The notes under the pieces: model-generated
The model's input: the letters and a program-made list of their open reading frames with translations, nothing else
What the model was told of the DNA's origin: nothing
Databases searched by the model: none
NCBI GenBank assembly: GCA_963922685.1
Contig: CAWUJM010000023.1
Location: 1-25,489 of the forward strand
Origin: JAHDBG01 sp963922685
Lineage (GTDB): Bacteria; Pseudomonadota; Gammaproteobacteria; Chromatiales; Chromatiaceae
Length of the DNA: 25,489 nucleotides
Reading direction: 5' to 3'
Translations under genes and position numbers: made by a program
Shown: positions 1-7,021 of the stretch, piece by piece
How the letters are laid out: each line of letters starts with the position of its first letter
Numbering within the stretch: position 1 is the first letter of the stretch

Positions 1-70
1 CGCCTCAAAAACCACTTCGCGACGCTCAACCAACTTTTCAGCGGGAATTGTTGCCGGTGCGTTCCGGCTA

Positions 71-99
71 TTGACACGTTTTTGGCTTGAGCCTAGAAT
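71..99 (+). promoter_or_regulatory. Sigma-70 promoter for the str-S10-spc-alpha run
   Basis: A consensus -35 box TTGACA (71-76) is separated by exactly 17 bp from TAGAAT (94-99), one mismatch from TATAAT. Transcription would begin near 105-107, giving a leader of about 120 nt before rpsL. No other box pair this good was seen in the spacers I scanned, so this is the likely main entry point for the ribosomal genes. That is inferred from box quality and position. A transcription start mapped elsewhere would overturn it. Confidence 0.75.
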
Positions 100-224
100 G
101 CTCCACCTCTTGCTGGTCTGAGCTGTCAGACTCCGGGCCATGAATTAGCTGTAAGTGTAGCCTGTTGCCCCGATTCTTCTGTTGGCACTACCTGTGGTGG
201 TGCTGTGTTTGATGGAACAATTGC

Positions 225-599
225 ATGACCACGATAAATCAGCTGGTGCGCAAGCCGCGTCAGCGTAAGCCGGAAAAAACGAATGTCCCGGCACTGGAAG
301 CGTGTCCGCAGAAGCGTGGTGTCTGTACCCGGGTCTATACCACCACCCCGAAGAAACCGAACTCAGCACTGCGTAAAGTAGCCCGTGTGCGTCTGACCAA
401 TGGCTATGAAGTGATCAGCTATGTTGGTGGTGAAGGCCACAACCTGCAGGAGCACTCGGTTGTGCTGATCCGGGGTGGTCGTGTCAAAGACCTGCCTGGT
501 GTGCGTTATCACGTGGTGCGTGGTGCGCTGGATACGTCTGGTGTTGATAAGCGTCGCCAAGGCCGTTCTAAGTATGGTGCGAAGCGACCCAAATCGTAA
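225..599 (+). CDS. rpsL: 30S ribosomal protein S12
   Basis: This is the decoding-centre protein of the small subunit. The 124-residue product has the same length as E. coli S12 and matches it almost throughout, including the TTTPKKPNSALRK segment and the KDLPGVRYH loop. The two lysines whose changes classically give streptomycin resistance, K43 and K88, are both present, as is D89, the methylthiolated aspartate of the family. The ATG at 225 gives the family N-terminus (MTTINQLVRKPR) and has a GGA-containing Shine-Dalgarno-like stretch about 8 nt upstream. It is the first gene of the run, behind the promoter at 71-99. An unusually long 164-nt spacer with an inserted repeat separates it from rpsG. 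Confidence 0.98.
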   Translation: MTTINQLVRKPRQRKPEKTNVPALEACPQKRGVCTRVYTTTPKKPNSALRKVARVRLTNGYEVISYVGGEGHNLQEHSVVLIRGGRVKDLPGVRYHVVRGALDTSGVDKRRQGRSKYGAKRPKS

Positions 600-609
600 C
601 AGGTGTGTG

Positions 610-688
610 TCATTCTGCGCGCAGCGAAGCGTAGTCGCAGAATCTGCCTGATCTGTTGCTATGGATTCCGCGATTTCGAGCGGAATGA
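610..688 (+). repeat. Double-hairpin REP/MITE-like element, copy 1
   Basis: A 79-bp element begins with TCATTC and ends with GAATGA. It contains two inverted repeats: ATTCTGCG (612-619) pairing with CGCAGAAT (636-643), and ATTCCGC (664-670) pairing with GCGGAAT (679-685). The reverse complement of 14154-14236 matches it: one mismatch in the left 36 nt, two in the right 31 nt, and a more variable centre. Its size, terminal inverted ends and lack of coding capacity fit a REP-pair or small MITE. No transposase gene is in the window. It sits between rpsL and rpsG. Confidence 0.85.
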
Positions 689-704
689 TTGATCTTTTTT
701 ACCG

Positions 705-721
705 TCAGGGCTTTGCCCTGA
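705..721 (+). other. Perfect small hairpin upstream of rpsG
   Basis: TCAGGGC (705-711) and GCCCTGA (715-721) form a 7-bp perfect stem with a TTT loop, 42 nt before the rpsG start and just after a T-run at 695-700. In E. coli the rpsL-rpsG spacer carries the S7 autoregulatory site. This hairpin could be part of an equivalent site, but that is inference from position only. Confidence 0.4.
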
Positions 722-763
722 AGTATCTCCGGCACCCTGCCGATTATCTGAGAGAAGTGGTGT

Positions 764-1234
764 ATGCCAAGAAGAAAAGTCGCTGCCAAACGTGAGACAC
801 TGCCAGATCCGAAATTTGGTAGTCAGTTGCTGGCAAAGTTTATCAATATTGTGATGGTGGATGGTAAAAAGTCGGTTGCCGAGAATATTCTGTATCGTGC
901 ATTAGACCAGGTAAAACAAAGGCGTGGCGGTGAGCCGCTGGATTTGCTGGATCGGGCACTGGAAAATGTGCGTCCGATCGTTGAAGTGCGCTCACGCCGG
1001 GTCGGTGGGGCTACCTATCAGGTACCGGTTGAAGTACGCGCTGTGCGGCAGGATACACTGGCGATGCGCTGGCTGATTGAGGCTGCACGCAAACGTAGTG
1101 AAAAGACCATGTCTGCCCGACTCGCAGGTGAGTTTCTGGATGCGATGGAACAGAAGGGCAGTGCTGTTAAGAAAAAAGACGATACCCACCGTATGGCGGA
1201 AGCGAACAAGGCATTTGCGCATTATCGCTGGTAG
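764..1234 (+). CDS. rpsG: 30S ribosomal protein S7
   Basis: S7 nucleates assembly of the 30S head and contacts tRNA in the exit site. The product has 156 residues, the size of E. coli S7 forms. It begins MPRRKVAAKRE and carries the family blocks KFINIVMVDGKK, YQVPVEVR and RWLIEAARKR, ending AFAHYRW. The ATG at 764 is preceded by a purine-rich GAGAGAAG stretch. In E. coli S7 represses the str mRNA by binding the rpsL-rpsG spacer. Here that spacer has been enlarged by a repeat element. Only 20 nt separate the stop codon from fusA. Confidence 0.98.
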   Translation: MPRRKVAAKRETLPDPKFGSQLLAKFINIVMVDGKKSVAENILYRALDQVKQRRGGEPLDLLDRALENVRPIVEVRSRRVGGATYQVPVEVRAVRQDTLAMRWLIEAARKRSEKTMSARLAGEFLDAMEQKGSAVKKKDDTHRMAEANKAFAHYRW

Positions 1235-1254
1235 TTGACTGACTTGGGTATCAG

Positions 1255-3351
1255 GTGGTGGTTTCCTCTACGCCGATTGCGCTTTATCGGAATATCGGCA
1301 TCATGGCACACATTGATGCGGGTAAAACCACGACCACGGAACGCATCCTGTATTACACCGGTGTTTCGCATAAGATCGGTGAGGTGCACGAAGGCACTGC
1401 AACCATGGACTGGATGGCGCAGGAGCAGGAGCGTGGCATTACGATCACGTCTGCAGCGACCACTTGCTTCTGGTCCGGGATGGAACGCCAGTTTCCGACC
1501 CATCGTATCAATATCATTGATACGCCCGGTCATGTCGATTTCACGATTGAGGTAGAACGCTCGCTGCGTGTGCTGGACGGTGCTGTATTCGTGCTGTGCG
1601 CTGTGGGTGGAGTTGAGTCTCAGTCTGAGACGGTCTGGCGTCAGGCGAATAAATACGCGGTTCCACGTCTGGCATTCGTGAATAAGATGGATCGGATCGG
1701 TGCTGATTTTGCCCGTGTGGTGGAGCAGCTGGATTCGCGTCTGGGTGCGACGCCGGTGCCGGTGCAGTTGCCGATCGGTGCCGAAGATGACTTTGTCGGC
1801 GTGATTGACCTGATCCGGATGCAGGCTATCTATTGGGATGAGGCGGCTAAAGGGATTGAATTCACCTTTAGTGACATTCCTGTCGGCTACCAGGCTGTTG
1901 TACAGAATTATCGCGAGCAGTTGCTGGAAGCCGCCGCTGAAGCGAATGAAACTGTGATGGATCGTTATCTGGAATCAGGTGATCTGTCGATTGATGATAT
2001 ACTGTCCGGTTTGCGTGAACGAACCCTGCAGCTTGAGATTGTGCCGGTTTGTTGTGGCTCTGCCTTTAAAAACAAAGGTGTGCAGGCCATGCTGGATAAG
2101 GTGGTCGAACTGCTGCCAGCACCAACGGACGTTCCGGCGGTAACCGGTACTGCACCGGATGGCGCAACTCAGATTGAGCGGACAGCGGATGATCAGGCAC
2201 CGTTTGCCGCACTCGCATTCAAGGTGGCAAATGATACGCATGTCGGCCATCTGACCTTCCTGCGTTGTTATTCCGGCAGAATTCGGGTCGGTGATGCGGT
2301 ACTGAATCCGTTGAAGGGTAAGCGTGAGCGCATCGGACGCCTGTTACAGATGCATGCGAACAGTCGCGAAGAGATTGACGAGGTGCGTGCCGGTGATATT
2401 GTCGCAGCAGTCGGCCTGAAAGACATTACCACCGGCGATACCCTGTGCGAGTCGGGCAAGCCACCGGTTGTGCTGGAACGAATGGAGTTTCCGGAGCCGG
2501 TGATTGCAGTCTCGGTGGAGCCGAAGACCCAGGCTGATCAGGATAAAATGAGTTTCGCGCTGGGTTGTCTGGCGCGTGAAGATCCATCGTTCCGGGTGCG
2601 CACTGATGCTGAATCAGGTCAGACCATCATCTCCGGGATGGGCGAGTTACACCTGGACATAATCGTCGACCGGATGCAGCGCGAATTTAAGGTTGCAGCG
2701 AATGTCGGCAAGCCGCAGGTTGCGTATCGCGAAACAATCCAGGCTGTGATTGAGATTGAAGGAAAATTTATCCGGCAGACCGGTGGGCGAGGCCAGTACG
2801 GCCATGTCTGGCTGAAGCTGGAACCGCTGACAGATGGTGGATTCGTGTTTGTCAGCGAGATTGTCGGTGGCGTTGTGCCGAAAGATTTTATTCCGGCGAT
2901 TGAAAAAGGCATTCAGGAAGCCATGACCGGCGGTGTGCTCGCGGGTTATCCGCTGATGGGCATCCGGGCGACCTTATTTGATGGGTCATATCACGAAGTT
3001 GATTCTAACGAACAGGCCTTCAGAATAGCGGGTTCCATCGCTTTGCGTGATGGTTGTCGCAAGGCGCAGCCTACCCTGCTGGAGCCGGTGATGAAGGTCG
3101 AAATCACTACCCCGGAACAGCATATGGGGGACGCGATTGGTGATCTGAGCGGGCGGCGTGGCAATATACTCGGTATCGAAGATGGTGTAATGGGCAAGCT
3201 GATCCGGGCCGAGGTGCCACTGGCCGAAATGTTCGGTTATGCCACTGCATTGCGTGGCGCGACTCAGGGGCGAGCCGGTTACAGCATGGAGTTTGCCGAG
3301 TACCGCGCAGTGCCTGCTGCCGTAGCTGAGCCCATCATTAACAGAATCTGA
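1255..3351 (+). CDS. fusA: Translation elongation factor G
   Basis: EF-G is the GTPase that drives translocation of tRNAs and mRNA. The 698-residue protein (E. coli 704) shows G1 AHIDAGKTT (residues 18-26), the switch I segment RGITITSAAT, G3 DTPGH (about 89-93) and G4 NKMD (143-146). It continues through domains II-V, with GMGELHLDI and the C-terminal block EMFGYATALRGATQGR. The start is GTG, either 1255 or the next codon at 1258; no ATG lies nearby in frame. The Shine-Dalgarno sequence is weak, so translation may be coupled to rpsG 20 nt upstream. There is no sign of frameshift or truncation. Confidence 0.97.
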   Translation: MVVSSTPIALYRNIGIMAHIDAGKTTTTERILYYTGVSHKIGEVHEGTATMDWMAQEQERGITITSAATTCFWSGMERQFPTHRINIIDTPGHVDFTIEVERSLRVLDGAVFVLCAVGGVESQSETVWRQANKYAVPRLAFVNKMDRIGADFARVVEQLDSRLGATPVPVQLPIGAEDDFVGVIDLIRMQAIYWDEAAKGIEFTFSDIPVGYQAVVQNYREQLLEAAAEANETVMDRYLESGDLSIDDILSGLRERTLQLEIVPVCCGSAFKNKGVQAMLDKVVELLPAPTDVPAVTGTAPDGATQIERTADDQAPFAALAFKVANDTHVGHLTFLRCYSGRIRVGDAVLNPLKGKRERIGRLLQMHANSREEIDEVRAGDIVAAVGLKDITTGDTLCESGKPPVVLERMEFPEPVIAVSVEPKTQADQDKMSFALGCLAREDPSFRVRTDAESGQTIISGMGELHLDIIVDRMQREFKVAANVGKPQVAYRETIQAVIEIEGKFIRQTGGRGQYGHVWLKLEPLTDGGFVFVSEIVGGVVPKDFIPAIEKGIQEAMTGGVLAGYPLMGIRATLFDGSYHEVDSNEQAFRIAGSIALRDGCRKAQPTLLEPVMKVEITTPEQHMGDAIGDLSGRRGNILGIEDGVMGKLIRAEVPLAEMFGYATALRGATQGRAGYSMEFAEYRAVPAAVAEPIINRI

Positions 3352-3392
3352 TACAGCCCTGGTGGCATTTGTTTTTTTGAAGGATAGCGATT

Positions 3393-4583
3393 ATGGCCAA
3401 AGAAAAATTTGAGCGGAATAAACCGCACGTCAATGTGGGTACCATTGGTCACGTTGATCATGGTAAGACCACCCTGACTGCCGCAATAACGACGCATCAG
3501 GCGAACAAGGGACGCGCCGAATCCCGGGCCTATGATCAGATAGACAATGCGCCGGAAGAGCGAGAGCGTGGCATCACCATCGCGACTGCACACGTCGAAT
3601 ACGAATCAGAAACCCGCCACTATGCCCACGTGGACTGCCCCGGCCATGCCGACTATGTGAAAAACATGATCACTGGTGCAGCGCAGATGGACGGTGCGAT
3701 ACTGGTCTGTTCAGCCGCCGATGGCCCCATGCCGCAGACCCGCGAACATATCCTGCTGTCACGTCAGGTTGGTGTCCCTTATATCGTGGTATACCTGAAC
3801 AAAGCCGATCAGGTTGACGATGAAGAATTGCTGGAACTGGTTGAGATGGAAGTGCGTGAGTTGCTGGACAGCTACGAATTTCCGGGTGATGACACCCCGA
3901 TCATCACCGGTTCTGCGCTGAAGGCACTGGAAGGTGATGAGTCTGAGATTGGTACGCAATCCATAGATAAGCTGATAGAAGCACTGGACAGCTATATCCC
4001 GACGCCGGAGCGTGCCATAGATGGCGACTTCATCATGCCGATCGAAGATGTGTTCTCTATCTCCGGGCGTGGCACCGTAGTCACTGGTCGGGTCGAGCGT
4101 GGCGTGATCAAGGTGGGCGAAGAAGTTGAGATTGTCGGGCTGCGTGAGACACAGACGACCACCTGTACTGGTGTGGAAATGTTCCGCAAGCTGCTGGATC
4201 AGGGTGAAGCGGGCGACAATGTTGGTGTGCTGTTGCGTGGTACCAAGCGGGATGAAGTTGAGCGTGGCCAGGTCCTGGCGAAGCCCAAATCTATCACACC
4301 GCATACACATTTTGAAGCTGAGGTGTATATCCTGAGCAAGGACGAAGGTGGACGGCATACACCTTTCTTTAATGGTTATCGCCCGCAATTCTATTTCCGT
4401 ACCACAGACGTGACCGGAGCCTGTGAATTGCCAGAAGGCACCGAGATGGTCATGCCAGGCGACAATGTCAAGATGACAGTGAAACTGATAGCACCGATTG
4501 CGATGACTGAAGGACTACGCTTCGCGATACGTGAAGGTGGACGCACGGTGGGTGCTGGTGTCGTCTCTAAGGTCATTGCATAA
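3393..4583 (+). CDS. tuf: Translation elongation factor Tu
   Basis: EF-Tu is the GTPase that delivers aminoacyl-tRNA to the ribosome. The 396-residue protein shows G1 GHVDHGKTT (19-27), G3 DCPGH (81-85) and G4 NKAD (136-139, NKCD in E. coli), followed by beta-barrel domains 2 and 3 and the usual GGRTVGAGVVSKV end. The segment after G1 reads THQANKGRAES, more polar than the TTVLA-type helix usual there, which is a local divergence. A good GAAGGA ribosome-binding site lies at 3379-3384. This is the only tuf copy in the window. rpsJ follows after 25 nt, with no room for a separate S10 leader. Confidence 0.98.
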   Translation: MAKEKFERNKPHVNVGTIGHVDHGKTTLTAAITTHQANKGRAESRAYDQIDNAPEERERGITIATAHVEYESETRHYAHVDCPGHADYVKNMITGAAQMDGAILVCSAADGPMPQTREHILLSRQVGVPYIVVYLNKADQVDDEELLELVEMEVRELLDSYEFPGDDTPIITGSALKALEGDESEIGTQSIDKLIEALDSYIPTPERAIDGDFIMPIEDVFSISGRGTVVTGRVERGVIKVGEEVEIVGLRETQTTTCTGVEMFRKLLDQGEAGDNVGVLLRGTKRDEVERGQVLAKPKSITPHTHFEAEVYILSKDEGGRHTPFFNGYRPQFYFRTTDVTGACELPEGTEMVMPGDNVKMTVKLIAPIAMTEGLRFAIREGGRTVGAGVVSKVIA

Positions 4584-4608
4584 TCCGTGCGGACGAGAGC
4601 AACACACT

Positions 4609-4920
4609 ATGTCAAATCAGCGCATTCGTATCCGCCTGAAATCATTTGATCACCGGCTGATTGATCAGTCGGCTACTGAAATCGTCGATACGGCGAAGCG
4701 CACGGGTGCTCAGGTGCATGGTCCGATTCCGCTACCGACCAGAAAGGAGCGCTTTACCGTACTGATTTCGCCGCATGTGAATAAAGATGCACGAGATCAG
4801 TACGAAATTCGTACCCACAAGCGGTTACTGGATATTGTCGATCCGAACGACAAGACGGTTGATGCACTGATGAAGCTGGATCTGGCCGCTGGTGTCGATG
4901 TCCAGATCAAATTGAGCTGA
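4609..4920 (+). CDS. rpsJ: 30S ribosomal protein S10
   Basis: S10 is a head protein of the small subunit and, as NusE, a partner of NusB in antitermination. The frame is open further upstream inside tuf. The ATG at 4609 gives MSNQRIRIRLKSFDH and exactly 103 residues, the E. coli length, with GAGAG about 9 nt before it. Conserved blocks include GPIPLPTRKERFT and EIRTHKRLLDIV. The spacer from tuf is only 25 nt, so the long L4-regulated leader known before E. coli rpsJ is absent. The S10 genes probably share a transcript with str. Confidence 0.97.
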   Translation: MSNQRIRIRLKSFDHRLIDQSATEIVDTAKRTGAQVHGPIPLPTRKERFTVLISPHVNKDARDQYEIRTHKRLLDIVDPNDKTVDALMKLDLAAGVDVQIKLS

Positions 4921-4930
4921 GGTTACAGAC

Positions 4931-5581
4931 ATGACTGTTGGCTTGGTAGGGCAGAAGGTGGGGATGACCCGGGTCTTTTCCGACGACGGCGTATCAACCC
5001 CGGTTACTGTGATAGAAGTGCAACCGAACCGGATCACACAGGTGCGGACTGCTGCAACAGACGGCTATCGTGCGATTCAGATCACCACTGGTCATAAAAA
5101 GCCATCGCGCGTAAACCTGCCGATGAAGGGCCATTATGCGAAGGCGAATACTGAGGCCGGGCGTGGACTCTGGGAATTTCGTCTGCCAGCTGAGGCACAG
5201 GATGAATGGCAGGTGGGAGATGCACTGGATGCGACCCTGCTGGTCGTTGGCAACAAGGTTGATGTGCGTGGTGTGAGCAAGGGTAAGGGCTTTCAGGGCG
5301 GGGTCAAACGACACAACTTCCGTACTCAGGATCACAGTCACGGCAACTCATTGTCGCATCGTGCTCCAGGTTCCATCGGACAATGCCAGACGCCAGGTCG
5401 GGTATTCAAGGGCAAAAAGATGGCCGGACACATGGGGGCTGTAAAGGTCTGTGTGCAGAATCTGGAAGTGGTGCGGGTCGACTCAGAACGTCAGCTAGTC
5501 TTAGTGAAAGGTGCTATACCGGGTGCAAATGGCGGTGATGTGGTCATCACTCCGGCGATCAAACAGCGACAGAAGGGATAG
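4931..5581 (+). CDS. rplC: 50S ribosomal protein L3
   Basis: L3 is an early assembly protein that reaches toward the peptidyl transferase centre. The product has 216 residues (E. coli 209), starting MTVGLVGQKVGMTRVF. It contains the central loop with KGKGFQGGVKRH and the SHRAPGSIGQ segment, which includes the glutamine that is methylated in enterics. The ATG at 4931 has a GAGG Shine-Dalgarno sequence overlapping the rpsJ stop codon, suggesting tight coupling. rplD starts 3 nt after the stop. Confidence 0.97.
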   Translation: MTVGLVGQKVGMTRVFSDDGVSTPVTVIEVQPNRITQVRTAATDGYRAIQITTGHKKPSRVNLPMKGHYAKANTEAGRGLWEFRLPAEAQDEWQVGDALDATLLVVGNKVDVRGVSKGKGFQGGVKRHNFRTQDHSHGNSLSHRAPGSIGQCQTPGRVFKGKKMAGHMGAVKVCVQNLEVVRVDSERQLVLVKGAIPGANGGDVVITPAIKQRQKG

Positions 5582-5584
5582 GAC

Positions 5585-6187
5585 GTGGAACTCACAGTAC
5601 AGGGTGGCGAGAACCTGCAGGTTGCAGATAGCGTATTCGCTGCGGACTATCGTGAACCCCTGATTCATCAGGTCGTCACTGCTTACCGCAATGCAGCACG
5701 TGCCGGAACCAAGGCACAAAAAAACCGTTCTGCCGTACGCGGCGGTGGTGCCAAGCCGTATCGGCAGAAGGGCACGGGTCGTGCCCGCCAAGGTACCAGC
5801 CGCAGCCCGATCCTGCGCTCAGGTGGTGTGACCTTTGCTGCTTCACCACGCAGCTATGCGCAGAAGGTGAACCGCAAGATGTATCGTGGCGCGATTCGTT
5901 CGATTCTGTCCGAACTGGTGCGGCAGGAACGACTTGTGCTTGTCGAGGCATTTGAGCTGGCGGAGGCAAAGACCAGGGTGCTGGTTGCACACATGCTGGA
6001 ACTGCAACTCAACGATGTCCTGCTAGTGACGGCTGAGTTTGATGAAAACATCTGGCTGGCCAGTCGTAACCTGTATCATGTCGGTTATCTGCCAGTGAAC
6101 GAGCTGGATCCGGTCGCGCTGATCGGGTTTGAGCGGGTGTTGATGACGACTGCTGCGCTGCGCGCCTTAGAGGAGCGTCTGGCATGA
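5585..6187 (+). CDS. rplD: 50S ribosomal protein L4
   Basis: L4 lines the exit tunnel through an extended loop. It has 200 residues (E. coli 201). The start is GTG at 5585 behind a strong AGGGATAGGA stretch; translation from here gives the expected MELTVQ N-terminus. The tunnel loop is visible as GGGAKPYRQKGTGRARQG at about residues 58-75. In E. coli L4 represses its own operon through the S10 leader, and no such leader is present here. The TGA stop overlaps the rplW start as ATGA. Confidence 0.97.
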   Translation: MELTVQGGENLQVADSVFAADYREPLIHQVVTAYRNAARAGTKAQKNRSAVRGGGAKPYRQKGTGRARQGTSRSPILRSGGVTFAASPRSYAQKVNRKMYRGAIRSILSELVRQERLVLVEAFELAEAKTRVLVAHMLELQLNDVLLVTAEFDENIWLASRNLYHVGYLPVNELDPVALIGFERVLMTTAALRALEERLA

Positions 6188-6468
6188 ACAAAGAGCGTTT
6201 ATTGCAGATCATACTGGCACCACTGAACTCTGAAAAGACAGTTAAAATCGCCGAGAACTCGAACCAGATCACCTTTAAGGTGCTGAAGAATGCAACCAAG
6301 CCGGAGATTGCCGCTGCGGTTGCATTATTGTTTGAGGTTGAGGTTGAGGCAGTGCGTACTTTGAATGTTCCGGGCAAGAAAAAGCGTACAGGCCGTCGTT
6401 CTGACTGGAAAAAGGCCTACGTCCGCATCAAGGCCGGACAAGATATCAAATTCGCCGAAGACGTCTGA
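6184..6468 (+). CDS. rplW: 50S ribosomal protein L23
   Basis: L23 lies at the tunnel exit and docks trigger factor and SRP. It has 94 residues (E. coli 100) with the family blocks LNSEKTVKIAE, TKPEIAAAVALLFEV and RTLNVPGKKKRTGRRSDWKKA. The ATG overlaps the rplD stop by 4 nt, implying translational coupling. In nearly all bacteria rplB follows at once. Here 553 nt of toxin-antitoxin-like debris intervene. Confidence 0.97.
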   Translation: MNKERLLQIILAPLNSEKTVKIAENSNQITFKVLKNATKPEIAAAVALLFEVEVEAVRTLNVPGKKKRTGRRSDWKKAYVRIKAGQDIKFAEDV

Positions 6469-6500
6469 CGGGTATTCCTGAAAGCTGCTACTTTAAATAA

Positions 6501-6689
6501 AAAATTCTCTTTGAGTTGGACTCTCTGCATATCGCTGTTTCCGCAGTGCATGGTATGGCTTATTTGCTGACATGGAATTGCAAGCATATTGCAAATGCTG
6601 TGATAAAGCCAAAAATTGATGCAATTTGTGCGGGATTTGGTTATCACCTTCCGGTGATTTGTACGCCGGAGCAATTGATAAAGGAGTAG
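6501..6689 (+). pseudogene. C-terminal fragment of a PIN-domain (VapC-like) toxin
   Basis: The frame is open for 62 codons, from just after a TAA (6498-6500) to TAG at 6687-6689, with no start codon at its beginning. It reads DSLHIAVSAVHGM, then LLTWNCKHIANA, and ends with VICTPEQLIKE. I recognise this as the C-terminal third of a PIN-domain toxin subfamily, usually about 150-165 residues, in which the D of D-[AS]-L-H-I-A and the TWNCKHIAN motif are conserved. The N-terminal half, with the first acidic residues of the active site, is absent because rplW ends only 32 nt upstream. An internal ATG at 6555 would leave about 44 residues, too few for a nuclease. It is therefore a 5'-truncated remnant. 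Its end carries the ribosome-binding site of the next small gene. Confidence 0.7.
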
Positions 6690-6693
6690 TGTT

Positions 6694-6864
6694 ATGTGGG
6701 AAGAAGATCCTATCATGCAGGACACTCGTCAGCTCCGGTATTCCTACGCTGCAAAATTTAACGGTGATTCTGAAGCTATGTTTCAGGATATTCTGGAACG
6801 TCAGGCCCGGCACAAAGATCGTCTGGTTTCTTTTTCACCTCGTTCATCAGGTGATATCCAATAG
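6694..6864 (+). CDS. Small partner protein of the PIN toxin (putative antitoxin), 56 aa
   Basis: An ATG at 6694 stands 7 nt after a perfect AAGGAG (6681-6686) and encodes 56 residues starting MWEEDPIMQDTR, with SYAAKFNGDSEAM and DILERQ further on. From memory, short proteins of the pattern M-W-x-D-P-I-V-x-E-x-R, then YAAKFN, D-x-x-A-I and RQ commonly follow PIN genes of the type found just upstream, and are the presumed antitoxins. The strong ribosome-binding site inside the toxin's end, the 4-nt gap and the intact frame suggest it is still translated from the ribosomal mRNA, although its toxin is truncated. The antitoxin role is inferred from gene order; no DNA-binding fold is evident. Confidence 0.6.
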   Translation: MWEEDPIMQDTRQLRYSYAAKFNGDSEAMFQDILERQARHKDRLVSFSPRSSGDIQ

Positions 6865-6874
6865 CAACCCTTAA

Positions 6875-7012
6875 GACGAAGTCATTGATGAAGTCCGGAA
6901 GAATCGCGATTCATATGCTTCTGAACACCACCATAATCTTGCAGAGATGGTGGTGGATCTGAAGATCCGACAAGAGCGACCAGATTGTCTGCTGACAGAC
7001 GAAAGAGATTGA
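6875..7012 (+). pseudogene. Start-less tandem paralogue of the small partner protein
   Basis: From 6875, directly after an in-frame TAA (6872-6874), 45 codons run to TGA at 7010-7012. The translation begins DEVIDEVRKNRDSYA and continues with LAEMVVDLKIRQ. Aligned without gaps to the preceding small protein from its D5, it shares R, R, S-Y-A, M, D and R-Q at identical spacing over 33 positions, so the two are paralogues. There is no ATG, GTG or TTG at the expected start; the first in-frame candidates are GTC/ATT, then an internal ATG at 6947. It is most simply a decayed second antitoxin-like gene. Initiation from ATT at 6884 cannot be excluded. The rplB start follows 9 nt after the stop. Confidence 0.55.
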
Positions 7013-7021
7013 CAGAATATT

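Noticed and set aside
3759..4388. 209-codon open frame on the - strand inside tuf
   Set aside because: It is a shadow of the strongly biased tuf coding strand with no recognisable protein features. Similar antisense frames occur across most ribosomal genes here.
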